Below are positions 36,753-48,649 of a stretch of 64,000 nucleotides of DNA, in pieces. The stretch covers positions 4,173,058-4,237,057 of the forward strand of contig SCHM01000003.1 of assembly GCA_004123355.1 (NCBI GenBank). Direction: 5' to 3'. The stretch comes from Amphirosellinia nigrospora (lineage: Eukaryota; Ascomycota; Sordariomycetes; Xylariales; Xylariaceae). Both the position numbers and the translations under genes were made by a program. How positions within the stretch are numbered: the first letter of the stretch is position 1; every line of letters starts with the position of its first letter. A model generated the notes under the pieces. The model was given only the letters and a program-made list of their open reading frames with translations. It was not told the origin of the DNA and ran no database searches.

Positions 36753-39700
36753 AATCGTGACATGACTCTTTTACCCGGTTATCTTCCCATGTGGCATGGT
36801 ATAATTCTTCGACTTGCTAGTGTAACAACCAGGGTGCTCACACGTGGTCTGAGAGAGGGAGCCGAAGCTACATATTATTCCGATGTTAGTGTGAATGTCA
36901 TCAAGCAACATGCCGCCTGCCGTTCTGCGGTGGTAGACCGCTCTACCGGAGACGGAATCGTGGACGTTTACTAAGTATAACATGTAGGTCGAGGTTGGCC
37001 TGCGAGCGTGTGTAACATAGTGAGGTTCGGATGTTTGGAACTTTGCTAGTCTTTTACCTGGTCTTCTACTGCACAAATATACAGGGGGCTCGAAAAATAG
37101 CGACCACGAGATCATACGTTGGTACTCCAACCACATGAATGTGATCGACATATGCCCAATTCCCTCAACTGAGGTGTATAAAAGAGCCATTGTTATGCTA
37201 TTATTAGTGCGCCTGGTGTGTTCGAGCTAGTGGGGAGTTACAGAAATCCGCCTTCTAGATTGGGACTAGATATATGCTCTATCCTTCTTAATTAAGTATG
37301 GTACTTTCTCCCACCTTGGTACACCACCTAATTAGCCAGGGGGATTCCTAATTGCCTGTTAAACCCAATCACACCTCCACTGACTAGCAAATTTAGACAC
37401 AGAGAGCACCCATTTCCTGCCGTACATGCTTAGTATTGTGGAGATCATCGCTGGAGCTAGTGCGAGAACCTGCACAACCCACCTGGATGGTTACTGTAGT
37501 TCGATTAGCAGATGCACTCTAGCCCGTTATAGAACATCTAGATACCATCTAGTGCAAGTATATTTAGTACCCATTGTCGCAAGAGTTGGCGCTAGTGTAG
37601 GTGAATGCGAAACGTAAACGAGCTCCTCGGTCCCGCGTAAATGAGTAACGGCCCTAACTGTGGCTAACGCTTATTACGCCTACTATATCTACCACTAGGC
37701 TACAGTAGGCATGATGAACAGCCCGGATTACGGGGGAAGACGTGAGATAAGTTGGATTATCTTGAAGTGCCGAAGCCCGCAGGTATGCAGGACTACTTAG
37801 TTTTTACACACGATAGCGGGATGATGGAATAGGCACCACGGACCACAGCTGTACTACTGGGAAATTATCATCGCATCTACCAGTGTATATATCATCATCC
37901 CCGATGATGGAGGGACTTGGTTTCGAATGACGTTTTCGTAGACCAAAAACGTATGTGCCTGTTTTGAGTATCTCTGGGAATATGATGATGATGCTGTACC
38001 CTAAAATAGAAGTCGAATCTCATAATGCATAGTACTCTGGCGAGTGGACCTGGGGTTAGATCTGGTGAGTGGGTGTGGGCGCTTTTACACTGTGTATCTG
38101 GGTGGCATGGGCATGTTCGCCGCGTTCTCATAAAGCACCACCAACATGTTGACAGTACTATACGACTTGACATATACGGTGGCATCGACGTCAGACGTAG
38201 TGGGTGGGTGGGGTTACATTGAACTAGGCGTTCTCGCGTTCTCCAAACGTGGCTCGGGTCCAGTGAGGCTTAATCTAATTTGCTCGAAACTTCAAACTTG
38301 ACGAGGGGCTGGTGTATTTGGCGGCAACGAGTGTTTCCACGATCTACTAAAATCTAAGAAAAGTAAAAAGGAATAAAGATGTAGACTTATAAGTACATGT
38401 TTTGATATTTAGCTACGCATAGGCAGTTTCTTATCTGGAACTGTAGGGTTGTGGCCACTCCCCCGCCACGAGAAGGGAGAGAGGTGGGATCACTCGCAGT
38501 AAGGAGACAGTGGGTAAATGTACCTACAGGTGTATGGCTATCGTCGGGCGGTTAGTAGTTCTATCTTTATTAACTGTTGTTAATTTCTCACGGCAGTACA
38601 ATGGCTGTGTGCGTAACCTAAGGTAGGGAGATGATAGCAACGACTAACTAGGCGCCAGCGCTTGACCAGAGACAAGCGCTGCGCTTTTGATGTTGGCTGA
38701 GTCAAGCTATCCGTCTCAGACCCGAGGCTCTTGGGCGTTCTTCGTTCTTTCGAGATAATGCGTATTTTCATCTAAGTGGGGCCACTCTTGAGCTGTTGAA
38801 TAGTGCCTGTTCTATACTAAACCTGCTAATGAGGGACTATGAAGTGCTACCTATAACTAAAAGTTTATAGCATACCTTATCGCGTTAATGATGGTTGAGC
38901 ATTCCTCTAATCTTATCACTTTAGTAAGCGTGTTGTACAGAAACATAAATTATTTGCCTTTCTTCTGCTTTTGTTTATTTCTAGCATGGCGTGACTCTGG
39001 ATATGTCGAGCCTAAGTAAATAATCTTGGTGATTAGAAGAATATTAAATTTACCTAGCCAGGTTCTATGGGCTTATATAATACCCTAACACAGTCAGGTA
39101 AGCGAATAACCATGATCACAGTACTTTTGTTATGTCTATCTATAACGGCAGCTTTAAATAACAACTGGCAATGCATAGCTACATTTCGGTATGCGGTGTA
39201 CCTATCTCCAAGACTACTTATGTAGCGATGGAAGTATACATTTTGGGACGGGCACATGTCGACTTCACTGGCCAGGTATGGGATATTGCTGCTTGTTAAT
39301 GAGTAAGGTAGAAGGACGGATGGAAAGACTGGCGGACAGGCGGGTAGGTAGGGGCTTGTATCTCTAGTACTTTTATTGAAATATGTACATGATATGGCCA
39401 ATGACCAATGGCCATCGCCAAGTGGCAGGAGGTCTGTTAGATACCACCACCAGCTGACAAGTTCCACATTTTTCTGATCGTAGTGACTGTACCAAGTGTT
39501 CCAGTGCCAGACGGTTTGGAGAGCTATCCACATGCGGCTAGTACATTTGCGCAAAATAACCTCCGCCAGGGGTTGCTCTCCCCCGCCCCTTTCTCGGCCC
39601 TGTCTTTCACTGCCTATGCATTTGTGGTCGACACTCACAACACCATCCATACCACTGCATCTACACTACACTAAATGAAGTCGGCTAGGATTGGCGTACC

Positions 39701-40825
39701 CCCGGGGCGGGAACGGGGGATGCTAGGGACCAAATGCGAGCCCTTGCCGGCCGCTGGGTCCAAGGCCCTTGTCACTGGGTTCTGTTACCCACTCAGCCTG
39801 ATCCGGCTAACTTGCGACTTAATATGGCCACGTTAAACGGACTACTTCAGAACTGTACTTAGTACACTATGTCACCCCAGTCCCTGGGCTTTGGTACCCT
39901 CACTGTGTATGTTTTCTTCGAGATACTAATGGTATGCTATTCGGAATTGTACTCACCACCTCAACGACGCCGTCGACAACATGGACTCAAGCGTACGTTT
40001 TACCGAACCGCGTTGACTCGTTAAGTCTTTACCCAACAACTTATCGTATGTTCATACCAAGGTCGAGAGAGGCAAGAAACTAGCTAGGACTCTTGCGTCG
40101 ACCATCACTGAGCACCCCGTTTGAATATAAGTCATAAGTCTGTACTACACTCACTACATATGTAGGTAACTTGGTGGAGAACATGTCACCATCGTGGTAC
40201 TGTACATGACAGCTACCTAAGATAGGTAGTGTGAGCTTGGTGCCACCCACACCCCCTTCTGCTTACCCCTACCTACATGCTTCTTTACTCTCCGACCAAG
40301 CATGTACCTAGTGTAGTCTCGTACCCACACCCTCTAATTGTCGACAGCTTGGACTAGGGTGAGTTTAAGTAAGTAAGTCCTCGACGTGCGTTTGTTTCTA
40401 GAGGAGATGGCACAGGCGGCGTTGACTACCCCCATGCCACCACTCCAAGGATTGATACTCGATCCACAAGGGTACTGCCCCAATACTCATCGTTTACTTA
40501 TAAGTGTACCAAGTTCCCCAGTCCCTAGCCGGCTTACGGTGCTTAAGTTGAGGCTGAGAGTTATCTGAAGTCAAATACCTTGTCTGCTGCCAAACATAGG
40601 CTTGAACATACATACCTCCGCCTTTCCACCTTTCGAGTTGAAATATATTCGCCCGACGACGCTTCAGTTTTAGCAGCGGCCTGTGCTTGCCTTCTCATAT
40701 ATAGCACGATATACTTAGTTGGCTCATACTATATGGGCGCAGACATCTACTAACCCGGCCAACCTAGAGCAACCGTACGTTTTGCCTCGATTTTTTTCTC
40801 GATTCTTTCCCATTTTTCCATCGCA

Positions 40826-42398
40826 ATGGATTCCTTTCGGTCTACACACGTTGAGCGATCTAACTCACTCCCGCCCAGGTCAGACATTAGTTGTGCAGAC
40901 TTGGTAGTAACAAGACCACTTATACGTCCTGTCGGCTCACCAGGTCGATCTCACGTTTACTACGAGCAAGAGATACCGCCGCGCAAGATTATTCCGCAGT
41001 CTCGGGCAACTCATTACTCTCACAACGTAACAAGCCATCCCACCCATCTAGGGCTAAATTCGTCTCTCTTGGAACACAGTCGTGGCGACCTGGATATTGG
41101 GTTGGGCGAAGATCGAGCGCAACCCCAAGGCACATCATCAATCCGACACGAGGCAGCAGCCCACGAATTTCCTCGATCTATCTCGCCTCCAATAGGACCG
41201 TCGACCATGAGGTTAGTCGGTTAACACGCATTCAGGTTCTCCAGGCTAACACCAAACCGAGCAGTGCTGTCGCAGTTTCATTTGATCCCAGGATGGAGAT
41301 GGGCGTCCCACGTTCAACGTACACTTGGCACAGTATGTTTTTCCTTTGCACCTCTTATTGAGGACTAGCACTCATGGCAAACTTTGTCCCAGGTATACAT
41401 GGTCTCGAATCGAGCCCCGAACTTCTCTCTCATGACGTAGCTAGTGTTGGTCACGGATCGGATATTAGCAGTCTGACTCCTCCAAGCGGTTCGCGGTCAT
41501 TGACATCAGGCTCCCCTCGACCTATCTTAACACCGGAACAGCGTGAATTGAAACGCCAACGCGACCAAGCGAGAAGAGATTCAAAAACATCTGCCAGAGT
41601 TCGTCGTGGTATGAGTAACAACGCATACCCTCCCGCTGCGGGACAATCTCCTCCTGTGACAATACACGACTTTTCCTCCGCTCCAGCTATGCCGATATAT
41701 ACAACAGCTCCGTCACAGATTTCACTCCTGGCTGAACCAGTAACAACTGTTGGGCCATCTTACATGTCCTCATATTCGACATCCCCTTTGCCAGACCATG
41801 GAAACTCACAGATGTTTCCTCACTATTCGCCTTTGTAGGTTATCTCCGCTTGTAGTATGGAAATGGCAACACTAATATGTTGCGAAAGGCCTTCCAACGA
41901 TTATATGGGTATGAACTACTCAACCGGATATCCTCCTCCGCCTTCGACACAAAGTCTATCTTCTCAGTATAGGTGAGTTGGAAAGCTTCTATAGTTAATT
42001 ATCTATTTTTCTAATCGAACGTCATAGTAGTCGAGCTTCTTCCATGTCCGAGTCCGGGATGATGTACTCGGTCCCGCCACCAGTTCTACCTTCGGGCAAC
42101 CCACCAACAGCCGATGCTGGCCATGTTCGAGTAGTACAAAGTAGGCCTAAACCGCAGTGTTGGGAGCATGGATGTAATGGGAGGCAGTTTTCTACCTTCA
42201 GCAACCTTTTGCGGCACCAACGCGAAAAATCCGGACAGGCAGCCAAGGCTAGTTGCCCTAACTGCGGCGCCGAATTTACAAGAACAACGGTGAGTTGGCA
42301 GCTCGAGAAATTCTAAGATGTATCGAAACTAATAGGGTCGACAGGCACGCAACGGTCATCTACTACACGACAAATGTAAACAGAGACGCAACTCATGA
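40826..42398 (+). CDS. Fungal Cys/His zinc-finger protein, putative transcription factor (five exons, one apparent 1-bp loss)
   Basis: Exons are 40826-41332, 41393-41834, 41889-41972, 42028-42289 and 42345-42398, all GT-AG. The first 350 residues are Ser/Pro-rich and disordered, with a basic patch ([13 protein letters not shown]) after position 220. The C-terminus holds the recognisable module: [16 protein letters not shown] with a following LLRHQREK, then [10 protein letters not shown], and in the last exon [11 protein letters not shown]. This is a C2H2-type finger plus a C2HC-like finger found in many filamentous ascomycetes. The frame breaks near 41219-41222; one added base there joins the two halves and gives 449 residues ending at TGA 42396-42398. 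Nuclear DNA binding is inferred from the fingers. Target genes are unknown. The gene stands alone between two empty regions. Confidence 0.8.
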
Positions 42399-44958
42399 GC
42401 TTTAATAACTTTGTACAACAGCCCCTCATATATTGGGTTCTTCGGATGATCTATTCATTATGGCGACAAATTCTTTCGGATAATGCTTTCATCATAATAA
42501 AGCAGCTACTGGCGTAACAGCGATTTGATTTTGGACGACCCTGGCCGTTTAACTGCGGTGGGCTTGACTGACGTGGCATGTTGATTTGAACCGAGGCGAA
42601 TGGTTATATGGACGGCATATTTGGTGGAGAAAGAGGAAGAGAGATGATTTACAGTTGTTGATGTTTATATACCCACCCTTCGCTTCTTGAGTCACGATCT
42701 TGACTATCCATATTTGTATATAAAAAGAATGGAAAGGAAAACTACCGGTCGTATATATGATATTATCACTCAGTATCTGAACCGTTAAAGCCCTGATAGC
42801 GGTTCCTAGGTTGGCCTAGAAGTTACGAAACCAGTGTAACCCGGCCGCAGTCTACCATGACCGGATTACTTAATGGGCTGGGATACTCCAGGTAGACTGC
42901 GATACCGTCGCAATGGTTGAACCCCTGTCATTGGGCGCCAAGGCTCGGCTGCCAATACTACGCCTACTTGTACATGGAGAACTGGTACAGGGCCAACGCG
43001 AGCTAGCCCAATGAACCAAACAGCACCCCATCCCCATAGATTTGCAGACGTGCCCTTTTGAGGAGGTTAGCTCGTTTTTCGTCGTTGTTGTTGTGTCTAT
43101 AGGGACAAGACGTAGCGACAGGCCTCATCAGCTCTAGCCATACCCACCACCCATGGCATGTTAGATCTACGTACGAATAGTGTTAAGTTATAGATGTAAA
43201 TAGCCGAACGGCAGGTGGTGGTACAGTCTCATTCCTAAGAGGTATACACATACAAAGACATGATCTGGAGAATGTATATATGTACCCCTTCGGTGGGCAG
43301 ATTGAACCACGACTGAGTGCACAGTGTGGACATACCTATCCGGAAATAGCAACAGACACCTCGAAAACTAGCGCAAGTACTAAAATGGCTATACGTACCC
43401 TGGCCATGCGTCTCGGTTTACTGTAGATGGGTAATACTTGTCAATATTGATCTTGCATCTTTCTTAAATCATCGTGGTTTACTTGGAAATTGGTTCTGAC
43501 ATTGCAACTTCTGTGTTATAAAAAATAGATATTGAGTCTGCAAACTATCTCCTCTTTTCCTTTTCTGCCTTAAATTTTTTTAAATGCTTTGGCTTTAATT
43601 CTGTGCTCGAGCGGGGCTGTTCAGCAAGTATAGATACCTGGGTACTTGTGCGTATAAGTTCGTTGCAGAACCCAAGCCTCTGGGCTTGGTGGGCTACCAA
43701 TTACCGTCAGTCTGGAGTCTAGTGTAACTAACCACCTATCTAGTGTAGGTATTCAGCACGGGCCGTCGACTCCTAGTGCAAATGAACGAACCAGTATCAT
43801 GGTGCCGGAATCGAAGCTTGAACAATCCCCAGACCCATGATCCTGGGACACCATCAATCTCAACGAACTCATACTACTGGTAGTGTAGGGAAGGGCCAGC
43901 CTTGATGGCCAGCATTGTATTCGTTGTAAATATACTGTGTGGTGCGACTATCTATCTGTCATCAAATTACTATCTTGATTTCGTTTTGAAATGAATATTT
44001 TCAAACTGATAAGGTCCATCCCACTCTTTACAAAGTACGAAACAAACAGCTAGCTGATTAAGTTGTGCGTCAGCTCAGCTCGCCTTATCACGGCTGATCA
44101 GCTCCTCTGTCGGTCGTTGTCCCGATAAGCAACACTATGAAGCGGCAGGATGCGGCCAGCAAGTAAGGCTCCTTCGGCACATGTTGTAGCCCAGGAACAG
44201 GAACCGATCGGGACGGGAAAAGGATCGGGGTTAACAGAGATAGTAAACTCACTAAATTGACGGGTTTAGAGTTTGTCGCTTGAAAAAAACTCTTACATTA
44301 CAACTACTGAGGATTTAACATTCACGCAGAGGTTGTATGGTGGACTTCAGCAGATGCGTGAGCGAGTACGGACCAACTAAGTAACGATAGCAAGCCTACA
44401 GTAGAGCAGTAGATGCGATTGCGTTATACAGCGCAGGGATCCCCGTAGCCTACCGGAACATATGTAGAATTGCACTTGTTTGTCCTGCACTGTACACTAG
44501 AAGGTCATGGCAATTTGGCCTAAGCATGTCTTGACGACGATTACCTACGAAAAGTACGCCAGAGCCTACCTACTAATAGCTAGAGTTATAACTGGGATTT
44601 TCCGTCGGGGCTTCCCTATAATATATCACAGCAAAGATGCAGTTGCATACCTAAGGTACCTAGCTAGGTGTTATAGGTAGGTACTTCGCCGCGAGACGAC
44701 TACATAGTACCACTGGTTACTGGGTACTGTGTTACTGATAAGACGAGCTACACTTTAGTGTCGTAGCACGCAACCTAGCTCGACCCAAGAAAAGCCCAGC
44801 AGTGTATCACACTGGCGATAGAATGGAGACATTGCTATCGTCCCATGCTCCCCATACAATTACTAGATTGGGTTGCGGGGGGCCTGCTGCCCAGCCAATT
44901 TTGAAATTACATGCGCCGGAGATGCCGCTACACAGTGCTATATGGCATGGCAGATAGA

Positions 44959-44981
44959 CGATGATGGATGATGGATGATGG
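44959..44981. repeat. GATGATG tandem repeat
   Basis: Three copies of a seven-base ATGATGG unit in tandem. Confidence 0.75.
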
Positions 44982-45462
44982 AACAGGGGAGTTAGTGTTG
45001 TACAACCCTCTCGGTTCTGCTCTTGGTACCCCGATCGATGGCAACCTCCAATTATTACGTACACCGCTCTAAAGCCAACGAAACTCGCCCATTTTGGCGG
45101 ACGGTGTACCATGAAGAGTCGGAGCCGCATACCCAACTTCGCGCCGCTCGTGCACGTTACCCTGGCTCTGCTCGAGCCTGGTATCTTTGCACGATGCAAC
45201 ACCACGTAATCATCACAATCATCACCCGCGGGCGTACAAAAGCTGCTGCCCGCCGTTTCCGATGCCATGTGCTCTGCGCTATGCTGTACCGCTGCTACGG
45301 TATACATGAGGTCTTGGAGGTCTAGAAAGGCGGCATGTTGTCGATGAACTGGAATTTGAAATGTCGGCGCAGATCAGTTCCGTTCCCCCCGTTTGCCTCA
45401 ACCCATCAGCAACGCCAGTATATGTAGTGAAGTCTAAAGTGCCATCAACACCACCCCCGAAC

Positions 45463-45482
45463 GATATGATATGATATGATAC
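45463..45482. repeat. GATAT pentanucleotide repeat
   Basis: Four near-perfect GATAT/ATGAT units in tandem; a shorter version recurs near 48208-48220. Confidence 0.75.
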
Positions 45483-46734
45483 TTCTTCGACCCTCCGGAC
45501 CGAGGAAGGAGTTCGCGGACAGGTACATTGAACATGCCGACAGACACTTGATACCACGCTCAATACCCCTCCACAGCCGTCGAGACGTCTTTCAAATCAA
45601 GGGCCCATTACTTATATGTACATACACTACGTTTCATCAATTACATCCCGAGCACCGGTACACTAGGTAAGATATGGCATACTCGATACCGCACTAAAAG
45701 GCCAAGAGAAGATGCCAAGACTGTATGAAATAGGTAGTCCCTCGCAGAGCGGAGTGTACATGAGCGCTACAGCAGTACCGTCCTCGCCCCGTTCTCGCCA
45801 GGCTTTCCTTAATTGTGGAAAGAATGCTACGGAACATCCACCGCTTTGTCTATCCCGGATAAGTCCTGCCCAGGGTCATGGCAGATGTTGATCCCACGCA
45901 GCTGCGTGGTACTTCTCGGCTTCGCTTTCGGCGGCCTTTGCTGCTGTGCCGCAGGCGGGCGTCCAGCCCATTTCCTGCCTCGGTCGTTCATTTGAGCAAA
46001 GTCGGTTACAGAACGCCTCTTTACAACATGAACAAAAGAACCCTTGTCATCCCGCTAGTCTACCGTCGTCTTCAAAATCTCTGTTGATATGCTATGGCTA
46101 GCGTGAGAAAATACGCCCGGCTTCTTCGGAGACGAACACTTCCGTTCAAGCGAAGTCAAACCTCATCCAGGCCTGGTTGAAAAGCATTCGTACCGCAGTA
46201 TGAAAGCCTTGCCAAGAACCATTTTTTACGATGAGGTCCTTTCGCGGCTCGTGGCCATGTATTGAGCGACTTGGAATTACAGAGCGTGTCCCCAATATGT
46301 GCCCCGAAACGCGATGATGTGATCCTATAGGCTTGGTTCTTGGAATAAGAGCCGGGATACCATGGCCCAGAGCGAATAGGAGATGCTGCCTCCCCTTCAC
46401 TGCAGCAAATACCCACAAGCCCAGCTCGACCAGCCAGTGAGCTGGACTCATTCTTAAACCTGACGCAACCAGACTGCCCGCCGACTATCGCTAAACTGCG
46501 CTTACTATTACTAACGTGCCTCAATTGCGTTTGGAGAAGGACAGCGAAACAAATCACAGGGAGCCTGCAGATCCAAAAGCCGCACCACCTTGATTGTGAA
46601 ATCTATGTTTGACAACTTTCCCATGCCGATATTAAGCTAATGTTGAGCAGGAGCAATAACCGGCTGCCGGAACATTGCTATACTCATGTCAGGAACTCGG
46701 TCTGTTTTACCTACACGAATACAACGTCTGGCAT

Positions 46735-46776
46735 GGCACAAACCAGGCACAAACCAGGCACAAACCAGGCACAAGG
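46735..46776. repeat. 11-bp tandem repeat (GGCACAAACCA)
   Basis: Three exact copies and a partial fourth of GGCACAAACCA follow directly on one another. Confidence 0.9.
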
Positions 46777-48649
46777 ACTTTGGGCAAGCTGAGAAATGGT
46801 GGCTCTTTCCCAGCTTATCTGACTCTATACGCCGCATTACAGGTCAGACAGTTCAGCTCAGGTTGTGGCCAGCCCTGTACGTCTCATAACTGTGACACGA
46901 TAGCGCTACGTGCGTCGGCAATCCAGCAGTGTGTTGCCGTTGGCCAGCTTAACAACGATTGATTGGTGGTATACGCACGTATTACGTTATCCCGTATAGC
47001 CGAAAATAGGTTGGGGGCGAATTCCAGAATGAGTGAAATTGGGACTCATGGCACATCAACAGGGACGTATGATGTGTGATACACATATAGTAACATGTAT
47101 TTTTTGGATCCCTAATAGTTAACATGTGTACACGTAATTGCTAATGCTAGCTAGTATAGACGAGACCAGACGATCTGTCGCTACTAGCGCGGCTTCGTAT
47201 GTTCTATTCATGGGTCGGACAATATACGATGGAGCTGGCTGATGTGCCACATGCCACATGCCACAATACACGCGGGTGGTTCCCAGTTAACGATACCGCT
47301 TGGCTTGCGATGACATTGAGGCCAGAACCAAGGAGGAACCTCCTCCCCGGGACCACGTCGGTTTGCGCAGCGGAGGCCGGAATAGGAAGCTAATAGGCAA
47401 GGGCCATCTTCTGCTTTACATATCCACCACTTCCTAATAACAACGAAACCTTCTAAGTCCCTAGGCTGCCGTCCATAGAGTCTAAGTATAATCTGAGGGG
47501 CTCATCTGTTAGTGGTGTATAATGAGCTGTGATTGGGACGCATACCTACGTTGTTAGTGTGGAATAGTAAAACTCCGTTATAGTGCAGCAGAGGTAAATG
47601 AGCACGCCAGGCTGGTTATATCATCACATTCTACTACCACTATTTTCTAACGCATGAGTACGTCACAACTCAACGATACCATCTACCTATATACCGGGTA
47701 GTACTACCAGAAAAGTCGGGCAAGTAGAGCTAGAAATTAGTGGGCGGGTCGGGCGTTGTCCTCAGAGCTCGGTTTACCTGGAAAGTCCTACGTATAGCAC
47801 ACATGCATTGGCGTATCAGCTTCCAATAGAGCCTATGCTTCACCATGCCCAAGTAGGTACGGTGCAGTAGTCCGCGGGTCTCTGGCTGCACGTTTCGCGT
47901 AATGGAGGGGGAATACCAGACGTCTTTGGTTGGATAGGCCAAAACCATTGATCTGATTAAATGTACGTCGGTGTGGACATAACCATGTTATACAAGTTGG
48001 AGATAGCCGGTAATCATTTTAGGTGCGCATCCAGTCAGAACAGACAAAGTTCCAAGTTGTATGCATGCTGCAGTACAACAACACTCAGGTAGGTATTGGT
48101 ATTCAGGTGTACTTGGCGGCAAGCACATTTACACAGCTGAGATGAATAATAAACGCCGCCCAGTTTTCAGCTGGACAGAGGTCCCCACTCGCGCTTATCT
48201 CGTTAAGATATGATATGATTAGATAAACGCTAAGAGACGCGCTTTAGCGCCTCCACCGCCTTCCCAAAGCCCCTAAAAACCGCCTCAGCCCTCGGTCGGG
48301 GCCGATTTTGCCGTCCACCGGCCCAATCACGCTTCATCCTCATGCCCAGACACAACACTCGCCCATCTACGCCACACTCCCCTAGGCCCTTAGGCTCACC
48401 ACGAGGTTTCACGAGAAGCTGTGTGGTTTGTGGTTTAGTGCTGGGGCCATCACCTCGACGAGACGGAAATATTACCGCTGTCCCATGCATGAGCCGCCCT
48501 TGGGAGAAAATGTTGGGCGCATTTTCTACCCCCTTTCAACCTGCCACTAGCCTTGGTGGCTTCATCGATCGGACCTTCATCTCAGCGCAACCGGCTCATT
48601 ACGGCACGCACACTACGGCACTGGGGGCAGAGCAGAGCTAAGCCGACCA

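Larger units (their letters stand above)
23829..40825. other. Large gene desert
   Basis: About 17 kb without a recognisable gene. The part from about 24.4 to 28 kb is visibly AT-richer than the gene blocks and holds a (TA)n tract. Single open frames reach at most about 200 codons (39054-39650, minus) and show no domain or splice structure. No transposase, reverse transcriptase or LTR was recognised. It also contains a 123-bp element with inverted ends (27348-27470) and an 11-bp tandem repeat (36722-36752). Confidence 0.5.
42399..48649. other. Gene-poor region between zinc-finger gene and APC2
   Basis: About 6.2 kb with no recognisable gene. It holds three short tandem repeats (44959-44981, 45463-45482, 46735-46776) and TACCTAGCTAGGT/TAGGTAGGTAC words near 44645-44685. 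The last 400 bases are GC-rich and presumably form the APC2 promoter and leader. The open frames here, including 166 codons at 44807-45307 (-), lack supporting evidence. Confidence 0.5.

Noticed and set aside
39054-39650. The longest open frame of the desert (198 codons, minus)
   Set aside because: No domain, no codon bias, and a frame of this size can arise by chance in 25 kb; no splice partners.
44807-45307. A 166-codon minus-strand frame
   Set aside because: No recognisable motif; overlaps an equally open plus-strand frame, as expected of random sequence.
46735-46776. Regular short repeats resembling a CRISPR array
   Set aside because: The units are 11 bp, directly adjacent without spacers, in a fungal nuclear context; it is a plain tandem repeat.
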